A program made the position numbers and the translations under genes. Below the pieces are notes generated by a model. The model saw only the letters and a list, made by a program, of their open reading frames with translations. It made no database searches and was not told where the DNA came from. Shown one piece after another: positions 25,141 to 34,996 of a stretch of 64,000 nt of DNA. Source of the DNA: Candidatus Pantoea formicae (GTDB taxonomy: Bacteria; Pseudomonadota; Gammaproteobacteria; Enterobacterales; Enterobacteriaceae); contig NZ_VWXD01000017.1 of assembly GCF_011752625.1 (NCBI RefSeq), forward strand, positions 1-64,000, read 5' to 3'. Every line of letters begins with the position of its first letter. The first letter of the stretch is position 1.

Positions 25141-25168
25141 AAAGCCTCCCTCGTGGAGGCTTTTTTGT
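25141..25168 (+). terminator. pheST attenuator
   Basis: AAAGCCTCC (25141-25149) pairs with GGAGGCTTT (25155-25163), followed by TTTG. 47 bases after the pheM stop and 73 before pheS: the classic attenuator arrangement. Confidence 0.92.
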
Positions 25169-25240
25169 TTCTGGCGACACTTAATCGGATCTCACGGTCC
25201 TAACAAGAACTGACCAGCCCGGCTGGAAGAAGAGGAAATC

Positions 25241-26224
25241 ATGTCCCAACTCGCAGACCTGGTGGCCCGTGCCACGGCCGCTATCGACGAGGCGTCGGAT
25301 ATCGCCGCCCTGGACGCCGTGCGCGTCGAATTCCTGGGTAAAAAAGGGCACTTGACGCTGCAAATGACCACCCTGCGTGAACTGCCAGCAGAAGAACGCC
25401 CTGCGGCAGGCGCGGTGATTAACGAAGCGAAGCAGCAGGTGCAGGATCGTCTTAACGCACGTAAAGACACCCTGGAAAGCGCTGAGCTGAATGCGCGCCT
25501 CGCCGCAGAGACCATTGATGTCTCGCTGCCAGGTCGTCGCGTTGAGAACGGCGGCTTGCACCCGGTGACCCGCACCATCGATCGTATCGAAAACTTCTTC
25601 GGCGAGTTGGGCTTTGCGGTGGTCACCGGTCCGGAAATCGAAGATGACTATCATAACTTCGACGCACTCAACATTCCTGGACACCATCCGGCGCGTGCTG
25701 ACCACGATACCTTCTGGTTCGATGCCACCCGTCTGCTGCGCACCCAGACGTCTGGCGTGCAGATCCGCACCATGAAAAACCAGCAGCCGCCGATCCGCAT
25801 CATCGCGCCAGGTCGCGTGTACCGTAACGACTACGATCAAACCCACACCCCAATGTTCCATCAGATGGAAGGTTTGATTGTCGATAAAGACATCAGCTTC
25901 ACCAACCTGAAAGGCACGCTGCACGATTTCCTGAACAACTTCTTTGAAGAAGACCTGCAGATTCGCTTCCGTCCTTCTTACTTCCCGTTCACCGAACCGT
26001 CTGCGGAAGTGGATGTGATGGGTAAAAATGGCAAGTGGCTGGAGGTGCTGGGCTGCGGCATGGTGCATCCGAATGTGTTGCGCAATGTGGGCATCGACCC
26101 GGAAGTCTACTCTGGCTTCGCTTTCGGCATGGGGATGGAGCGTCTCACCATGCTGCGTTATGGCGTGAACGATCTGCGCGCCTTCTTCGAAAATGATTTA
26201 CGTTTCCTCAAACAATTTAAATAA
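25241..26224 (+). CDS. pheS: Phenylalanyl-tRNA synthetase alpha subunit
   Basis: 327 residues, as E. coli. N-terminal coiled coil for tRNA binding (about 1-85) and class II catalytic core with motif 2 APGRVYRNDYDQTHTPMFHQ, GLIVDK and motif 3 GFAFGMGMERL. Forms the alpha2-beta2 enzyme with PheT; attenuated through pheM. AGAGGAAATC precedes the start. Confidence 0.98.
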   Translation: MSQLADLVARATAAIDEASDIAALDAVRVEFLGKKGHLTLQMTTLRELPAEERPAAGAVINEAKQQVQDRLNARKDTLESAELNARLAAETIDVSLPGRRVENGGLHPVTRTIDRIENFFGELGFAVVTGPEIEDDYHNFDALNIPGHHPARADHDTFWFDATRLLRTQTSGVQIRTMKNQQPPIRIIAPGRVYRNDYDQTHTPMFHQMEGLIVDKDISFTNLKGTLHDFLNNFFEEDLQIRFRPSYFPFTEPSAEVDVMGKNGKWLEVLGCGMVHPNVLRNVGIDPEVYSGFAFGMGMERLTMLRYGVNDLRAFFENDLRFLKQFK

Positions 26225-26238
26225 GGGCAGGTTATCCA

Positions 26239-28626
26239 ATGAAATTCAGTGAACTCTGGTTACGCGAATGGGTAAATCCAGCCCTGGACAGCGCTGCGCT
26301 GTCTGAGCAAATCACCATGGCCGGCCTTGAAGTGGACGGCGTGGATCCAGTCGCCGGTGCCTTTAATGGCGTGGTGGTGGGTGAAGTGGTGGAGTGCGGT
26401 CAGCACCCGAACGCCGACAAACTGCGCGTGACCAAAATCAACGTAGGCGGCGATCGCCTGCTGGATATCGTCTGTGGCGCGCCAAACTGCCGCCAGGGCT
26501 TGAAAGTCGCCGTGGCTACCGTAGGCGCGGTGCTGCCGGGCGATTTCAAAATCAAAGCCGCGAAGCTGCGCGGTGAGCCTTCAGAGGGCATGCTGTGCTC
26601 GTTCTCTGAGCTGGGTATTTCCGACGATCACAGCGGCATCATTGAATTACCTGCTGATGCGCCGATCGGCACTGACATCCGCAGCTACCTGAAGCTGGAT
26701 GACAACACCATCGAAATCAGCGTGACACCAAACCGTGCTGATTGCCTCGGTATTATCGGCATCGCGCGCGATGTGGCAGTCGTTAACGGCTTGCCGTTAA
26801 CCGAGCCGACCATCGAGCCGGTCAAAGCGACCATCACCGATACCTTCCCGATTCGCGTGGACGCCACTGACGCCTGCCCGCGTTATCTGGGCCGCGTCGT
26901 GAAAGGGATTAACGTGAAAGCAGCAACGCCACTGTGGATGCGTGAAAAGCTGCGTCGCTGTGGTATTCGCTCAATCGATCCCGTTGTGGATATCACCAAC
27001 TATGTTCTGCTGGAACTTGGCCAGCCGATGCACGCCTTTGACCTCGATCGCATCGATGGCGGTATCGTGGTGCGCATGGCGAAAGAGGGCGAAGTGCTGA
27101 CCCTGTTGGATGGCACCGAAGCTAAACTCAGCAGCGACACCTTAGTGATTGCTGACCATCATAAAGCGTTAGCGATGGGCGGTATCTTTGGTGGTGAACA
27201 CTCGGGAGTGAACGAAGAGACTCAAAACGTCTTGTTCGAATGTGCATTCTTCGAACCTTTGGCCATTACCGGTCGTGCGCGTCGTCAGGGCCTGCATACT
27301 GATGCTTCACACCGCTACGAGCGCGGTGTTGACCCGGCTCTGCAATACAAAGCGATTGAGCGTGCGACTCAGCTACTGCTGGACATTTGCGGTGGCGAAG
27401 CCGGTCCGATTATCGATCAGACCGATGCGAGCAAACTGCCGGTTCGCGCCACTATCACGTTGCGTCGCGAAAAGCTGGACCGTCTGATTGGGCACGTTAT
27501 TGCTGATGATCAGGTCACCGACATCCTGACGCGCCTGGGCTGCGAAGTGACCCTAGGCCAAAATGAGTGGAAAGCGGTCGCGCCAAGCTGGCGTTTCGAT
27601 ATGGCGATTGAGGAAGATTTGGTTGAAGAAGTGGCCCGTGTATACGGCTACAACAACATTCCTGATGTGCCAGTGAAAGCCAGTCTGATTATGACGCAGC
27701 ATCGTGAAGCCGATTTGTCGCTGAAGCGTGCCCGTAACCTGCTGGTCGATAAAGGCTATCAGGAAGCGATCACCTATAGCTTCGTCGACCCTAAAGTGCA
27801 GCAGTTGCTGCATCCAGGTGAAGAGGCCTTGATTCTGCCAAGCCCAATTTCCAGCGATATGTCTGCGATGCGTCTGTCGCTATGGACCGGCCTGCTCGGC
27901 GCGGTGGTTTATAACCAGAATCGCCAGCAGGGCCGTGTACGCCTGTTTGAAAGCGGTTTACGCTTTGTTCCTGATACGCAGGCCGATCTCGGTATCCGCC
28001 AGGATCTTATGCTGGCGGGCGTTCTGAGCGGTAATCGCTATGAAGAGCATTGGGATCTGGCGCGCCAGGCGGTTGACTTCTATGATTTAAAAGGCGATTT
28101 AGAATCGCTGCTGGATTTGACCGGTAAACTCGAAGAGATTTCTTTCCGTGCAGAAGCCAATCCGGCGCTGCATCCGGGACAGAGCGCGGCAATTTATTTA
28201 CGCGGCGAACGAATCGGATTTATCGGGGTGGTTCATCCGGAGCTGGAACGTAAGCTGGATCTCAACGGCCGCACCTTAGTGTTTGAACTGCTTTGGAATA
28301 AGGTCGCAGACCGCGTCCTGCCTGACGCGCGCGAGATTTCACGCTTCCCAGCAAACCGTCGTGATATTGCTGTTGTTGTGGCCGAAAACGTGCCTGCAGC
28401 AGATATCATCGCGGAGTGTAAGAAAGTTGGCGTAAATCAGGTAGTTGGCGTAAACTTGTTTGACGTGTACCGTGGTAAGGGCGTGAACGAGGGCGAAAAG
28501 AGCCTCGCGATTAGCCTGATTTTGCAGGATACCAGCCGGACACTCGAAGAAGAGGAGATTGCCGCGACCGTTGCCAAATGTGTTGCGGCATTAAAAGAGC
28601 GATTCCAGGCAACCTTGAGGGATTGA
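26239..28626 (+). CDS. pheT: Phenylalanyl-tRNA synthetase beta subunit
   Basis: 795 residues, as E. coli. Domains in order: EMAP-II-like tRNA-binding domain (about 39-148, GEVVECGQHPNADKLRVTKI), B3/B4 editing domain (about 215-390, with PMHAFDLDRIDGG), B5 (about 400-475), catalytic-like B6/B7, and C-terminal ferredoxin-like anticodon domain (about 700-795, FPANRRDIAVVV). 14 bases behind pheS. Confidence 0.98.
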   Translation: MKFSELWLREWVNPALDSAALSEQITMAGLEVDGVDPVAGAFNGVVVGEVVECGQHPNADKLRVTKINVGGDRLLDIVCGAPNCRQGLKVAVATVGAVLPGDFKIKAAKLRGEPSEGMLCSFSELGISDDHSGIIELPADAPIGTDIRSYLKLDDNTIEISVTPNRADCLGIIGIARDVAVVNGLPLTEPTIEPVKATITDTFPIRVDATDACPRYLGRVVKGINVKAATPLWMREKLRRCGIRSIDPVVDITNYVLLELGQPMHAFDLDRIDGGIVVRMAKEGEVLTLLDGTEAKLSSDTLVIADHHKALAMGGIFGGEHSGVNEETQNVLFECAFFEPLAITGRARRQGLHTDASHRYERGVDPALQYKAIERATQLLLDICGGEAGPIIDQTDASKLPVRATITLRREKLDRLIGHVIADDQVTDILTRLGCEVTLGQNEWKAVAPSWRFDMAIEEDLVEEVARVYGYNNIPDVPVKASLIMTQHREADLSLKRARNLLVDKGYQEAITYSFVDPKVQQLLHPGEEALILPSPISSDMSAMRLSLWTGLLGAVVYNQNRQQGRVRLFESGLRFVPDTQADLGIRQDLMLAGVLSGNRYEEHWDLARQAVDFYDLKGDLESLLDLTGKLEEISFRAEANPALHPGQSAAIYLRGERIGFIGVVHPELERKLDLNGRTLVFELLWNKVADRVLPDAREISRFPANRRDIAVVVAENVPAADIIAECKKVGVNQVVGVNLFDVYRGKGVNEGEKSLAISLILQDTSRTLEEEEIAATVAKCVAALKERFQATLRD

Positions 28627-28630
28627 ACCT

Positions 28631-28933
28631 ATGGCGCTTACAAAAGCTGAAATGTCAGAGTACCTGTTTGAAAAACTCGGGTTGAGCAAACGCGATGCCA
28701 AAGAGTTGGTTGAACTCTTCTTTGAAGAAGTTCGCCGTGCGTTAGAAAACGGAGAACAGGTTAAACTGTCCGGATTTGGTAACTTTGATCTACGTGACAA
28801 AAACCAACGTCCTGGCCGTAACCCGAAGACGGGAGAGGATATTCCCATCACTGCTCGCCGGGTAGTGACATTCCGTCCTGGGCAGAAGTTGAAAAGTCGC
28901 GTTGAGAATGCGACACCAAAGGACGCTGACTAA
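28631..28933 (+). CDS. ihfA: Integration host factor alpha subunit
   Basis: HU/IHF DNA-bending protein of 100 residues (E. coli 99). Signature GNFDLRDKNQRPGRNPKTG contains the beta arm with the intercalating Pro (RPGRNPKTGE). Only 4 bases follow the pheT stop, so it belongs to the same operon as in E. coli. Dimerises with IhfB encoded elsewhere. Confidence 0.97.
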   Translation: MALTKAEMSEYLFEKLGLSKRDAKELVELFFEEVRRALENGEQVKLSGFGNFDLRDKNQRPGRNPKTGEDIPITARRVVTFRPGQKLKSRVENATPKDAD

Positions 28934-28945
28934 TTTCAGTATCAC

Positions 28946-28971
28946 AAAAAGGCCGCTTAGCGGCCTTTTTT
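28946..28971 (+). terminator. Terminator of ihfA
   Basis: AAAAAGGCCGC pairs with GCGGCCTTTTT around TTA. Confidence 0.9.
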
Positions 28972-29124
28972 ATTGGCTGAAAAACAGGCGTTTTGCGCAA
29001 TCTTTTCACAATGTAAGGATTCGGTAAGTATCCGGAAAATAGCATGAAAATCGGCACTGGCTGATAGTGACTGTCTTGGCGCTTTTGTTATAACAGCGCC
29101 ATCACATTACAAGAGGTTTTGCTG

Positions 29125-29478
29125 ATGAAAAAGACAGCACTTTTACTGAGCATCCTGTTAGGTATGCCGCTGCTGGCTAGCGCCAATGTTTCTATTAACA
29201 TCAACACCCCAGGTGCATCGATTCATATCGGTGACCAGGATAAACGAGGTTACTACTGGGATGGTTACGACTGGCGTCAGCCAGCGTGGTGGAAACAGCA
29301 CCATAACCAACGTGTTGGTATGAAAGGACCACACGGCTACTGGAACGGTAACGGCTGGCAGTCACAGCAGCCGGGCAAAGCGCCGCATCATGATAATAAG
29401 CCACAGCCTCGTGAGCAACATCATGACCAGCGCGATCAACACGATGACCACGGTCAACCAATCCCACCGCGTCACTAA
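29125..29478 (+). CDS. Secreted His/Gln/Asp-rich protein, DUF2502 family
   Basis: 117 residues from the ATG at 29125 (AGAGG 8 bases upstream). Signal peptide 1-20 (cleavage after ASA), then INTPGASIHIGDQDKRGYYWDGYDW, the DUF2502 core also seen in E. coli YpeC, and a disordered tail (86-117) dense in His, Gln, Asp and Pro. Periplasmic by inference. Function unknown; the His-rich tail might bind metal. Not present at this place in E. coli, where btuC follows ihfA directly. Confidence 0.85.
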   Translation: MKKTALLLSILLGMPLLASANVSININTPGASIHIGDQDKRGYYWDGYDWRQPAWWKQHHNQRVGMKGPHGYWNGNGWQSQQPGKAPHHDNKPQPREQHHDQRDQHDDHGQPIPPRH

Positions 29479-29567
29479 GTCACCCTCCGCGGCACTATAA
29501 GGTGCCGCTTTCTTTTTGCTACAATCCCACTACAATCAAATCTCTGTTTTCTCAGCTAATCCTATCT

Positions 29568-30551
29568 ATGACTCTGCTGGACCAGCTTGCCCGCCAGGCC
29601 GATCGCCGTAGCCAACGCTGGCTCATACTGTTGAGCGCTGCCTTACTGCTGTTGTTCATCCTGAGCTTGTGTGCAGGGGACAGTTGGATATCCCCAACCC
29701 AATGGTTTAGCGCGAACGATCGACTTTTCGTCTGGCAATTGCGTCTGCCACGCACACTGGCGGTGCTGCTGGTCGGTGCCGCGCTCGCGGTGTGTGGCGT
29801 TGTCATGCAGGCACTGTTTAATAATCCACTGGCTGAACCCGGTTTACTGGGCGTTTCCAACGGTGCTGGGATTGGTTTAGTGCTGGGGGTGATGCTCGGA
29901 AATGGTTCGCTGTGGAGTCTGGCTTTGGCGGCAATGGCTGGCGCACTGCTGATAACCCTTATCTTGCTTCACTTTGCCCATCGTCAGTTATCAGTCAGCC
30001 GCTTGCTTCTGACCGGGGTCGCTCTCGGCATCATCTGTAGCGCCATCATGACGTGGGCAGTGTACTTTAGTACCAGCCTTGATCTACGCCAGTTGATGTA
30101 CTGGATGATGGGCGGTTTCAGCGGTATTGACTGGCGTTATGGCTGGATGATGTTGGCGCTATTGCCTGTGACACTGCTACTCACGGCAACCGCGCGCATT
30201 CTGAACCTGCTGGCGCTGGGAGAGACTTCGGCACGCCAGTTGGGCTTACCCTTACTGCTGTGGCGCAATGTACTGGTACTGGCAATGGGCTGGTTAGTCG
30301 GCTCCAGCGTAGCGATGGCGGGAGCAATAGGGTTTGTCGGGCTCGTGATACCGCATTTATTACGGCTGAGCGGTTTCAGTGACCATCGTTATCTCTTGCC
30401 GGCTTCGGCACTGGCGGGGGCGGCTGTTCTGCTCGGTGCGGACATTATCGCTCGTCTGGTGCTGGTTTCGGCAGAATTACCCATCGGCGTGGTGACTGCC
30501 ACGCTCGGCGCTCCCCTGTTTATTGTGCTATTAGTGAAGTCTTCGCGCTAG
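29568..30551 (+). CDS. btuC: Vitamin B12 ABC transporter permease BtuC
   Basis: 327 residues (E. coli 326), FecCD family, ten membrane helices. VFVWQLRLPRTLAVLLVGAAL, NNPLAEPGLLGVSNGAG and AIGFVGLVIPHLLRL are conserved, the last forming the BtuD-contacting coupling helix region. Start MTLLDQLARQ at 29568. Works with BtuD (below) and the periplasmic BtuF encoded elsewhere. Confidence 0.97.
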   Translation: MTLLDQLARQADRRSQRWLILLSAALLLLFILSLCAGDSWISPTQWFSANDRLFVWQLRLPRTLAVLLVGAALAVCGVVMQALFNNPLAEPGLLGVSNGAGIGLVLGVMLGNGSLWSLALAAMAGALLITLILLHFAHRQLSVSRLLLTGVALGIICSAIMTWAVYFSTSLDLRQLMYWMMGGFSGIDWRYGWMMLALLPVTLLLTATARILNLLALGETSARQLGLPLLLWRNVLVLAMGWLVGSSVAMAGAIGFVGLVIPHLLRLSGFSDHRYLLPASALAGAAVLLGADIIARLVLVSAELPIGVVTATLGAPLFIVLLVKSSR

Positions 30552-30590
30552 CTGCGGCTGGCATCTTGGTATTAACAACAGGAATCGACA

Positions 30591-31136
30591 ATGAGTATTT
30601 ATCAGACAGATCTGGTTACCCTGGATGGCGAAAAAACCACCCTGGCGCAGTATCAGGATAAAGTCCTGCTGGTGGTGAACGTGGCGTCAAAATGTGGTCT
30701 GACGGCGCAATACGAGCAGTTGGAGTCATTACAAAAAGCCTGGCAGGACAAAGATTTCAGCGTGTTGGGTTTCCCTTGCAATCAGTTCCTCGAGCAGGAG
30801 CCGGGCAGTAATGAAGAAATTAAAACGTTCTGCAGCACCACTTATGGTGTGACCTTCCCGATGTTCGACAAAACCGATGTTAACGGTGCGCATCGCCACC
30901 CGCTGTACGCGCAATTGACAGCGGCACAGCCTGAAGCACAGCGTCCTGAAGGCAGCGGTTTCCTGGAGCGTATGGTCAGTAAGGGACGAGCACCAAAAGC
31001 TGAGGGTGACATTCTGTGGAACTTTGAAAAATTCCTGATCAACAAACAGGGCAAAGTGATTGCACGTTTTTCTCCCGATATGACACCAGACGATCCGATC
31101 ATTCTGAAACGCGTTGAGCAAGCGCTGGCAGATTAA
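30591..31136 (+). CDS. btuE: Thiol/glutathione peroxidase BtuE
   Basis: Glutathione-peroxidase-family enzyme of 181 residues. Catalytic Cys35 in NVASKCGLTAQY, Gln and Trp of the tetrad in FPCNQF and DILWNFEKF. It reduces peroxides, preferably through thioredoxin in E. coli. Despite lying in the btu operon it is not needed for B12 transport. Its stop is directly followed by the btuD ATG. Confidence 0.96.
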   Translation: MSIYQTDLVTLDGEKTTLAQYQDKVLLVVNVASKCGLTAQYEQLESLQKAWQDKDFSVLGFPCNQFLEQEPGSNEEIKTFCSTTYGVTFPMFDKTDVNGAHRHPLYAQLTAAQPEAQRPEGSGFLERMVSKGRAPKAEGDILWNFEKFLINKQGKVIARFSPDMTPDDPIILKRVEQALAD

Positions 31137-31883
31137 ATGTTGCTGCAGTGCAAGGGAGCCAGCGTCGCAGGACGCTTGGCTCCGATTGATATTAGAGTGA
31201 ATCAAGGCCAACTGGTGCATCTGGTGGGTCCGAACGGCGCAGGTAAAAGCACGCTGTTAAATGTGCTTTCTGGTTTATTGTCTGCTCAGGGTGTGATTGA
31301 ATTTGCCGGAAGAGCGCTGAGTGAGATCAAGGGGGCTGAGCTGGCGCAATGGCGTGCCTGGTTACCTCAACAGCAGCTGCCGCTTGGTTCAATGCCGGTA
31401 TGGCACTATTTACGCCTGCATCTCTCTTCGAGCGCGACGCAGGCAGATGCAATACTGAGGGATGTGCTTGGCCAACTCAGTTTGCAGGAGAAGCTGACCT
31501 GCATGTTGACGCAACTCTCTGGCGGCGAATGGCAGCGCGTCCGGCTGGCTGCAGTGGTATTGCAGGCGCATCCGGCGATCAACCCTCGAGCAAAGTTGCT
31601 GGTTCTGGATGAACCGATGACAGCGCTGGATGTCGCACAGCAACGTGCAGTGGATAAACTGCTCGTCGACGTGTGCCATGCGGGTCTTGCCGTTATTGCC
31701 AGCAGTCATGATCTTAACCACAGTTTGCGTCACGCGCATATTGTATGGCTTATGCATCAGGGGAGGGTTGTACGACAAGGCGAGGCTAAAAGCGTGCTCA
31801 CTGCTGCACATCTGGCGCCGATCTATCAGACTGACTTTGAGCAGATAGAGACAGCACAAGGCCCGCTGCTGTTTATCCCTTGA
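31137..31883 (+). CDS. btuD: Vitamin B12 ABC transporter ATPase BtuD
   Basis: 248 residues (E. coli 249). Walker A GPNGAGKST, signature LSGGEWQRVRLA, Walker B KLLVLDEPMTALD, switch SSHDLNHSLRHA. The ATG abuts the btuE stop with no gap, so translation is coupled. Partner of BtuC. Confidence 0.97.
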   Translation: MLLQCKGASVAGRLAPIDIRVNQGQLVHLVGPNGAGKSTLLNVLSGLLSAQGVIEFAGRALSEIKGAELAQWRAWLPQQQLPLGSMPVWHYLRLHLSSSATQADAILRDVLGQLSLQEKLTCMLTQLSGGEWQRVRLAAVVLQAHPAINPRAKLLVLDEPMTALDVAQQRAVDKLLVDVCHAGLAVIASSHDLNHSLRHAHIVWLMHQGRVVRQGEAKSVLTAAHLAPIYQTDFEQIETAQGPLLFIP

Positions 31884-31952
31884 ATATCGTTGCCTGAAAG
31901 GCGGATTTGCCGCTAAAGTGTCTGCCGGGCGACGGATTTAAGGACTATTCTG

Positions 31953-32414
31953 ATGCGACTGGCGATTTTTATTCTGATTATGCTGTTGGCTGGCTGTAGT
32001 AGCCACCGTGCGCCTCCTCCAAATGGACGCTTGTCTGATTCCATCACCGTCATTGCGCAACTTAATGAACAGTTAAATCACTGGCGCGGCACACCCTACC
32101 GATATGGTGGTTTAAGCCGTGGCGGTATTGATTGTTCAGGTTTTGTTTATCTGACTTTTCGCGATCAATTCGCCATGCAACTCCCCCGATCAACCATTGA
32201 TCAGACCGATATTGGCACGCGTATTGATAAAAGCGATCTGCTGCCTGGCGATCTGGTGTTCTTCAAAACCGGAAGCGGGGAAAATGGTTTGCATGTGGGA
32301 ATTTACGATACTGACAACACTTTTATTCACGCATCGACCAGCCAGGGCGTCATCCGATCCTCTCTGGATAATGTCTATTGGCGCAAAGTATTTTGGCAAG
32401 CTCGGCGTATCTGA
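31953..32414 (+). CDS. nlpC: Lipoprotein NlpC, NlpC/P60 peptidase family
   Basis: 153 residues. Lipobox LAGC with Cys15; NlpC/P60 domain with catalytic Cys61 (GGIDCSGFVY), His in GLHVGIY and third residue in FIHAST. Putative peptidoglycan endopeptidase anchored in the envelope. Family prototype; the exact cleavage role is less clear than for MepH. Follows btuD as in E. coli. Confidence 0.94.
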   Translation: MRLAIFILIMLLAGCSSHRAPPPNGRLSDSITVIAQLNEQLNHWRGTPYRYGGLSRGGIDCSGFVYLTFRDQFAMQLPRSTIDQTDIGTRIDKSDLLPGDLVFFKTGSGENGLHVGIYDTDNTFIHASTSQGVIRSSLDNVYWRKVFWQARRI

Positions 32415-32709
32415 TTGGTTACCCTACCAGGTATGACCTGACATTTAAACTCATGGATTTCGAGTATTCAGAAATGAAGCTCCGATTTAGCTCTGATTTA
32501 AAATGGCACTTTACCTGTAGTGGCTTTAATACTAAAAATAGCGCTTAATATATTTAACCATTGCGGATATTAGCCTCGGCTATTTGGCTTAAGTATTATT
32601 TAAGGCTTAATCAGGCAAAAAACGTCCTCTCTTCCAACGTTTGGTACTATTGCCTGGTTGTTTTCATTGATATACGATGCGCCAATTGCCACTCCATCTG
32701 GCTGTTGAA

Positions 32710-33453
32710 ATGAAAGTCCATTTATCTGCCGACTATCAGTCGGAAACCTGGTTTTATCCAGCATACACCCTGGCGGGTCAGCTGACTTCGGTCGAGCTGG
32801 TCACGCAATTCGTTCACGACAGCGCACCTATTACGCTGCCGCAGGATCTGCTGTTGCCGCAGTTGGATGATGCCCAGCAATTACGCTTACTGCAGAGCCA
32901 GCTTTCATTGCTGGAAAAGTACCGTGACTTTTTTGAGCTACATCAAATTACCGCATTGGTTCGTATTGATGATTCGATGGCAATCACGCTGTTGGAAAGT
33001 GAATTTCTGTTAAGGAAATTTAAACAACTTCCTTTTATTATTCTGGATATAAACGAAACGTTTCCCCAATTAGCCAGCGGAAAAGCACAACCTCTGCTTG
33101 CTGCGCTTCAGCGTGAATTTCGTTTATCGCTTTCACAGTTTGGTGCAGGTAAAGCACCGGCGACAGCGGTATATGATAATCTTTTTAGTGTGTTGAAACT
33201 GGATAAAGCCTTTATTCAGGGCCTTGCAAAACGTGCATCCTTTACGCCATTTATTCAAACGGTGATTGATAACTTCTCTGACTACGCTGACCAAATGATT
33301 ATATGTGGTGTAGACAATAATCAGATGCTGGAGAAAGTGAGTGTTATCCATGGCGCACATCTGCAGGGGAGTATGTTCCCGGTGGTTAAAGCGGAACGGT
33401 TAAGCGATCTTATTTATCCCGATGTGACTTTGCACAACCCTTCTCAGCAGTAA
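32710..33453 (+). CDS. ydiV: Degenerate EAL-domain protein YdiV, anti-FlhDC factor
   Basis: About 247 residues if it starts at MKVHL (32710), which aligns with E. coli YdiV (237); an in-frame ATG at 32677 is possible and neither has a good Shine-Dalgarno. The EAL motif reads VELVTQF (residues 28-34) and the metal-binding acidic residues of active phosphodiesterases are not recognisable. Later blocks LLINE-like ILDINETFP, FGAGKAPATAVYDNLF, LDKAFIQ and LQGSMFPVV follow YdiV. E. coli/Salmonella YdiV binds FlhD and represses flagella when nutrients are poor. It lies between nlpC and selO as in E. coli. Confidence 0.85.
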   Translation: MKVHLSADYQSETWFYPAYTLAGQLTSVELVTQFVHDSAPITLPQDLLLPQLDDAQQLRLLQSQLSLLEKYRDFFELHQITALVRIDDSMAITLLESEFLLRKFKQLPFIILDINETFPQLASGKAQPLLAALQREFRLSLSQFGAGKAPATAVYDNLFSVLKLDKAFIQGLAKRASFTPFIQTVIDNFSDYADQMIICGVDNNQMLEKVSVIHGAHLQGSMFPVVKAERLSDLIYPDVTLHNPSQQ

Positions 33454-33551
33454 ACCTTCATCTGTTATCCGTGCCGCGTCGGCGTTACACTCATCACTAC
33501 TTTTAAAACTCAATGCAGGTGCGTGGTATCTGTGCGCCCTCAGGAGTATTA

Positions 33552-34991
33552 ATGCATTTTATTAATAGTTGGCAGCAAGAGTTGCCGGGATTCTACTCCG
33601 CATTGGCCCCAACGCCTTTGGCGGGTGGGCGTCTGTTTTACTACAATGCGCCACTGGCGAACGACATGGCGTTAGACGACGCTCTCTTTCAGGGGGAAGG
33701 CCACGGTGTCTGGAGTGGTCGGGCATTACTGCCTGGGATGGCTCCGCTGGCGCAGGTCTACAGTGGACATCAGTTTGGTGTCTGGGCTGGGCAACTGGGT
33801 GACGGCCGCGGCATCTTGCTCGGCGAACAGCGACTGGAGGATGGTCGCAAACTCGACTGGCACCTAAAAGGTGCGGGCCTAACGCCTTACTCTCGGATGG
33901 GTGATGGTCGCGCCGTTATACGTTCGAGCGTACGCGAATTCCTGGCTTCTGAAGCGCTACACCACCTTGGGATCCCCACTACGCGCGCGCTCGCGCTCGC
34001 CATTGGTGATGAGCCGGTATTGCGTGAAACCCAGGAACGCGGCGCGATGCTGATGCGTATTGCGGAAAGCCATCTGCGCTTTGGTCATTTTGAACACTTC
34101 TATTATGGCGGCGAACAGGACAAGGTTCGTCAGTTGGCTGATTTCGCCATTCATCATCACTGGCCGCACTTAAAAGATGACGCCGATCGCTACCTGTTAT
34201 GGTTTACCGATATCGTTAAACGCACCGCCAGCTTAATTGCCCAATGGCAAAGTGTCGGCTTCGCGCATGGCGTGATGAATACCGATAATATGTCGATTCT
34301 TGGATTGACGTTGGACTATGGCCCCTATGGTTTCCTCGACGACTACCAGCCAGGCTTCATCTGCAATCACAGCGATTATCAAGGCCGCTACGCGTTCGAA
34401 AATCAGCCAATGATTGGTCTGTGGAACCTGAATCGTCTGGCACACGCGTTATCAGGGTTGATGACGACGGATCAGCTCAAACAAGCGCTGAGTCATTACG
34501 AAACAGAGCTGATGCGAGTCTGGGGTGAGAGGATGCGTGCCAAATTGGGGCTGTTAACCGCTGATGCCAATGACAATGCGATCCTCACTCAGCTACTTTC
34601 GTTGATGACGCAAGAACACAGTGATTACACCCTGACGTTCCGATTGCTGAGTGATACACAACAGCAGGAAAGCCGCTCCCCGCTGCGTGATGAATTTATC
34701 GATCGTGAAGCCTTTGACCGCTGGTACGACAGCTATCGCCAACGTCTGGTGCAAGATGAGGCGACAGATGAGCAACGCCAGGCCGTGATGAAAGAAGCTA
34801 ATCCAGCGCTGGTGCTGCGTAATTATCTGGCTCAGCAAGTGATTGAAGACGTTGAGCGAGGGGAAAAAGCGGCGCTGGAAACCTTGCATCAGGCGTTACA
34901 GCAACCCTTTAATGACGCGGCCGTTAGCGCCGAATTACGCCAACGGCCACCCGAGTGGGGTAAAACGCTGGAGGTAAGCTGCTCCAGCTAA
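33552..34991 (+). CDS. selO: Protein adenylyltransferase SelO (YdiU)
   Basis: Pseudokinase that transfers AMP from ATP to Ser/Thr/Tyr of target proteins in the oxidative stress response. 479 residues (E. coli 478). Gly-rich N-lobe QLGDGRGILLGEQ, Lys in WHLKGAGLTPYSR, GHGVMNTDNMSILGL and DYGPYGFLDDY as catalytic and metal loops. It ends in CSS; the Cys is the position of selenocysteine in animal SelO and controls activity by a disulfide. Start at MHFINSWQQ (33552) behind CAGGAG. Confidence 0.95.
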   Translation: MHFINSWQQELPGFYSALAPTPLAGGRLFYYNAPLANDMALDDALFQGEGHGVWSGRALLPGMAPLAQVYSGHQFGVWAGQLGDGRGILLGEQRLEDGRKLDWHLKGAGLTPYSRMGDGRAVIRSSVREFLASEALHHLGIPTTRALALAIGDEPVLRETQERGAMLMRIAESHLRFGHFEHFYYGGEQDKVRQLADFAIHHHWPHLKDDADRYLLWFTDIVKRTASLIAQWQSVGFAHGVMNTDNMSILGLTLDYGPYGFLDDYQPGFICNHSDYQGRYAFENQPMIGLWNLNRLAHALSGLMTTDQLKQALSHYETELMRVWGERMRAKLGLLTADANDNAILTQLLSLMTQEHSDYTLTFRLLSDTQQQESRSPLRDEFIDREAFDRWYDSYRQRLVQDEATDEQRQAVMKEANPALVLRNYLAQQVIEDVERGEKAALETLHQALQQPFNDAAVSAELRQRPPEWGKTLEVSCSS

Positions 34992-34996
34992 GCGTG

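Noticed and set aside
34970..34991. SelO as a selenoprotein
   Set aside because: The C-terminal position is an ordinary Cys codon (TGC) before Ser-Ser-stop; no UGA/SECIS.
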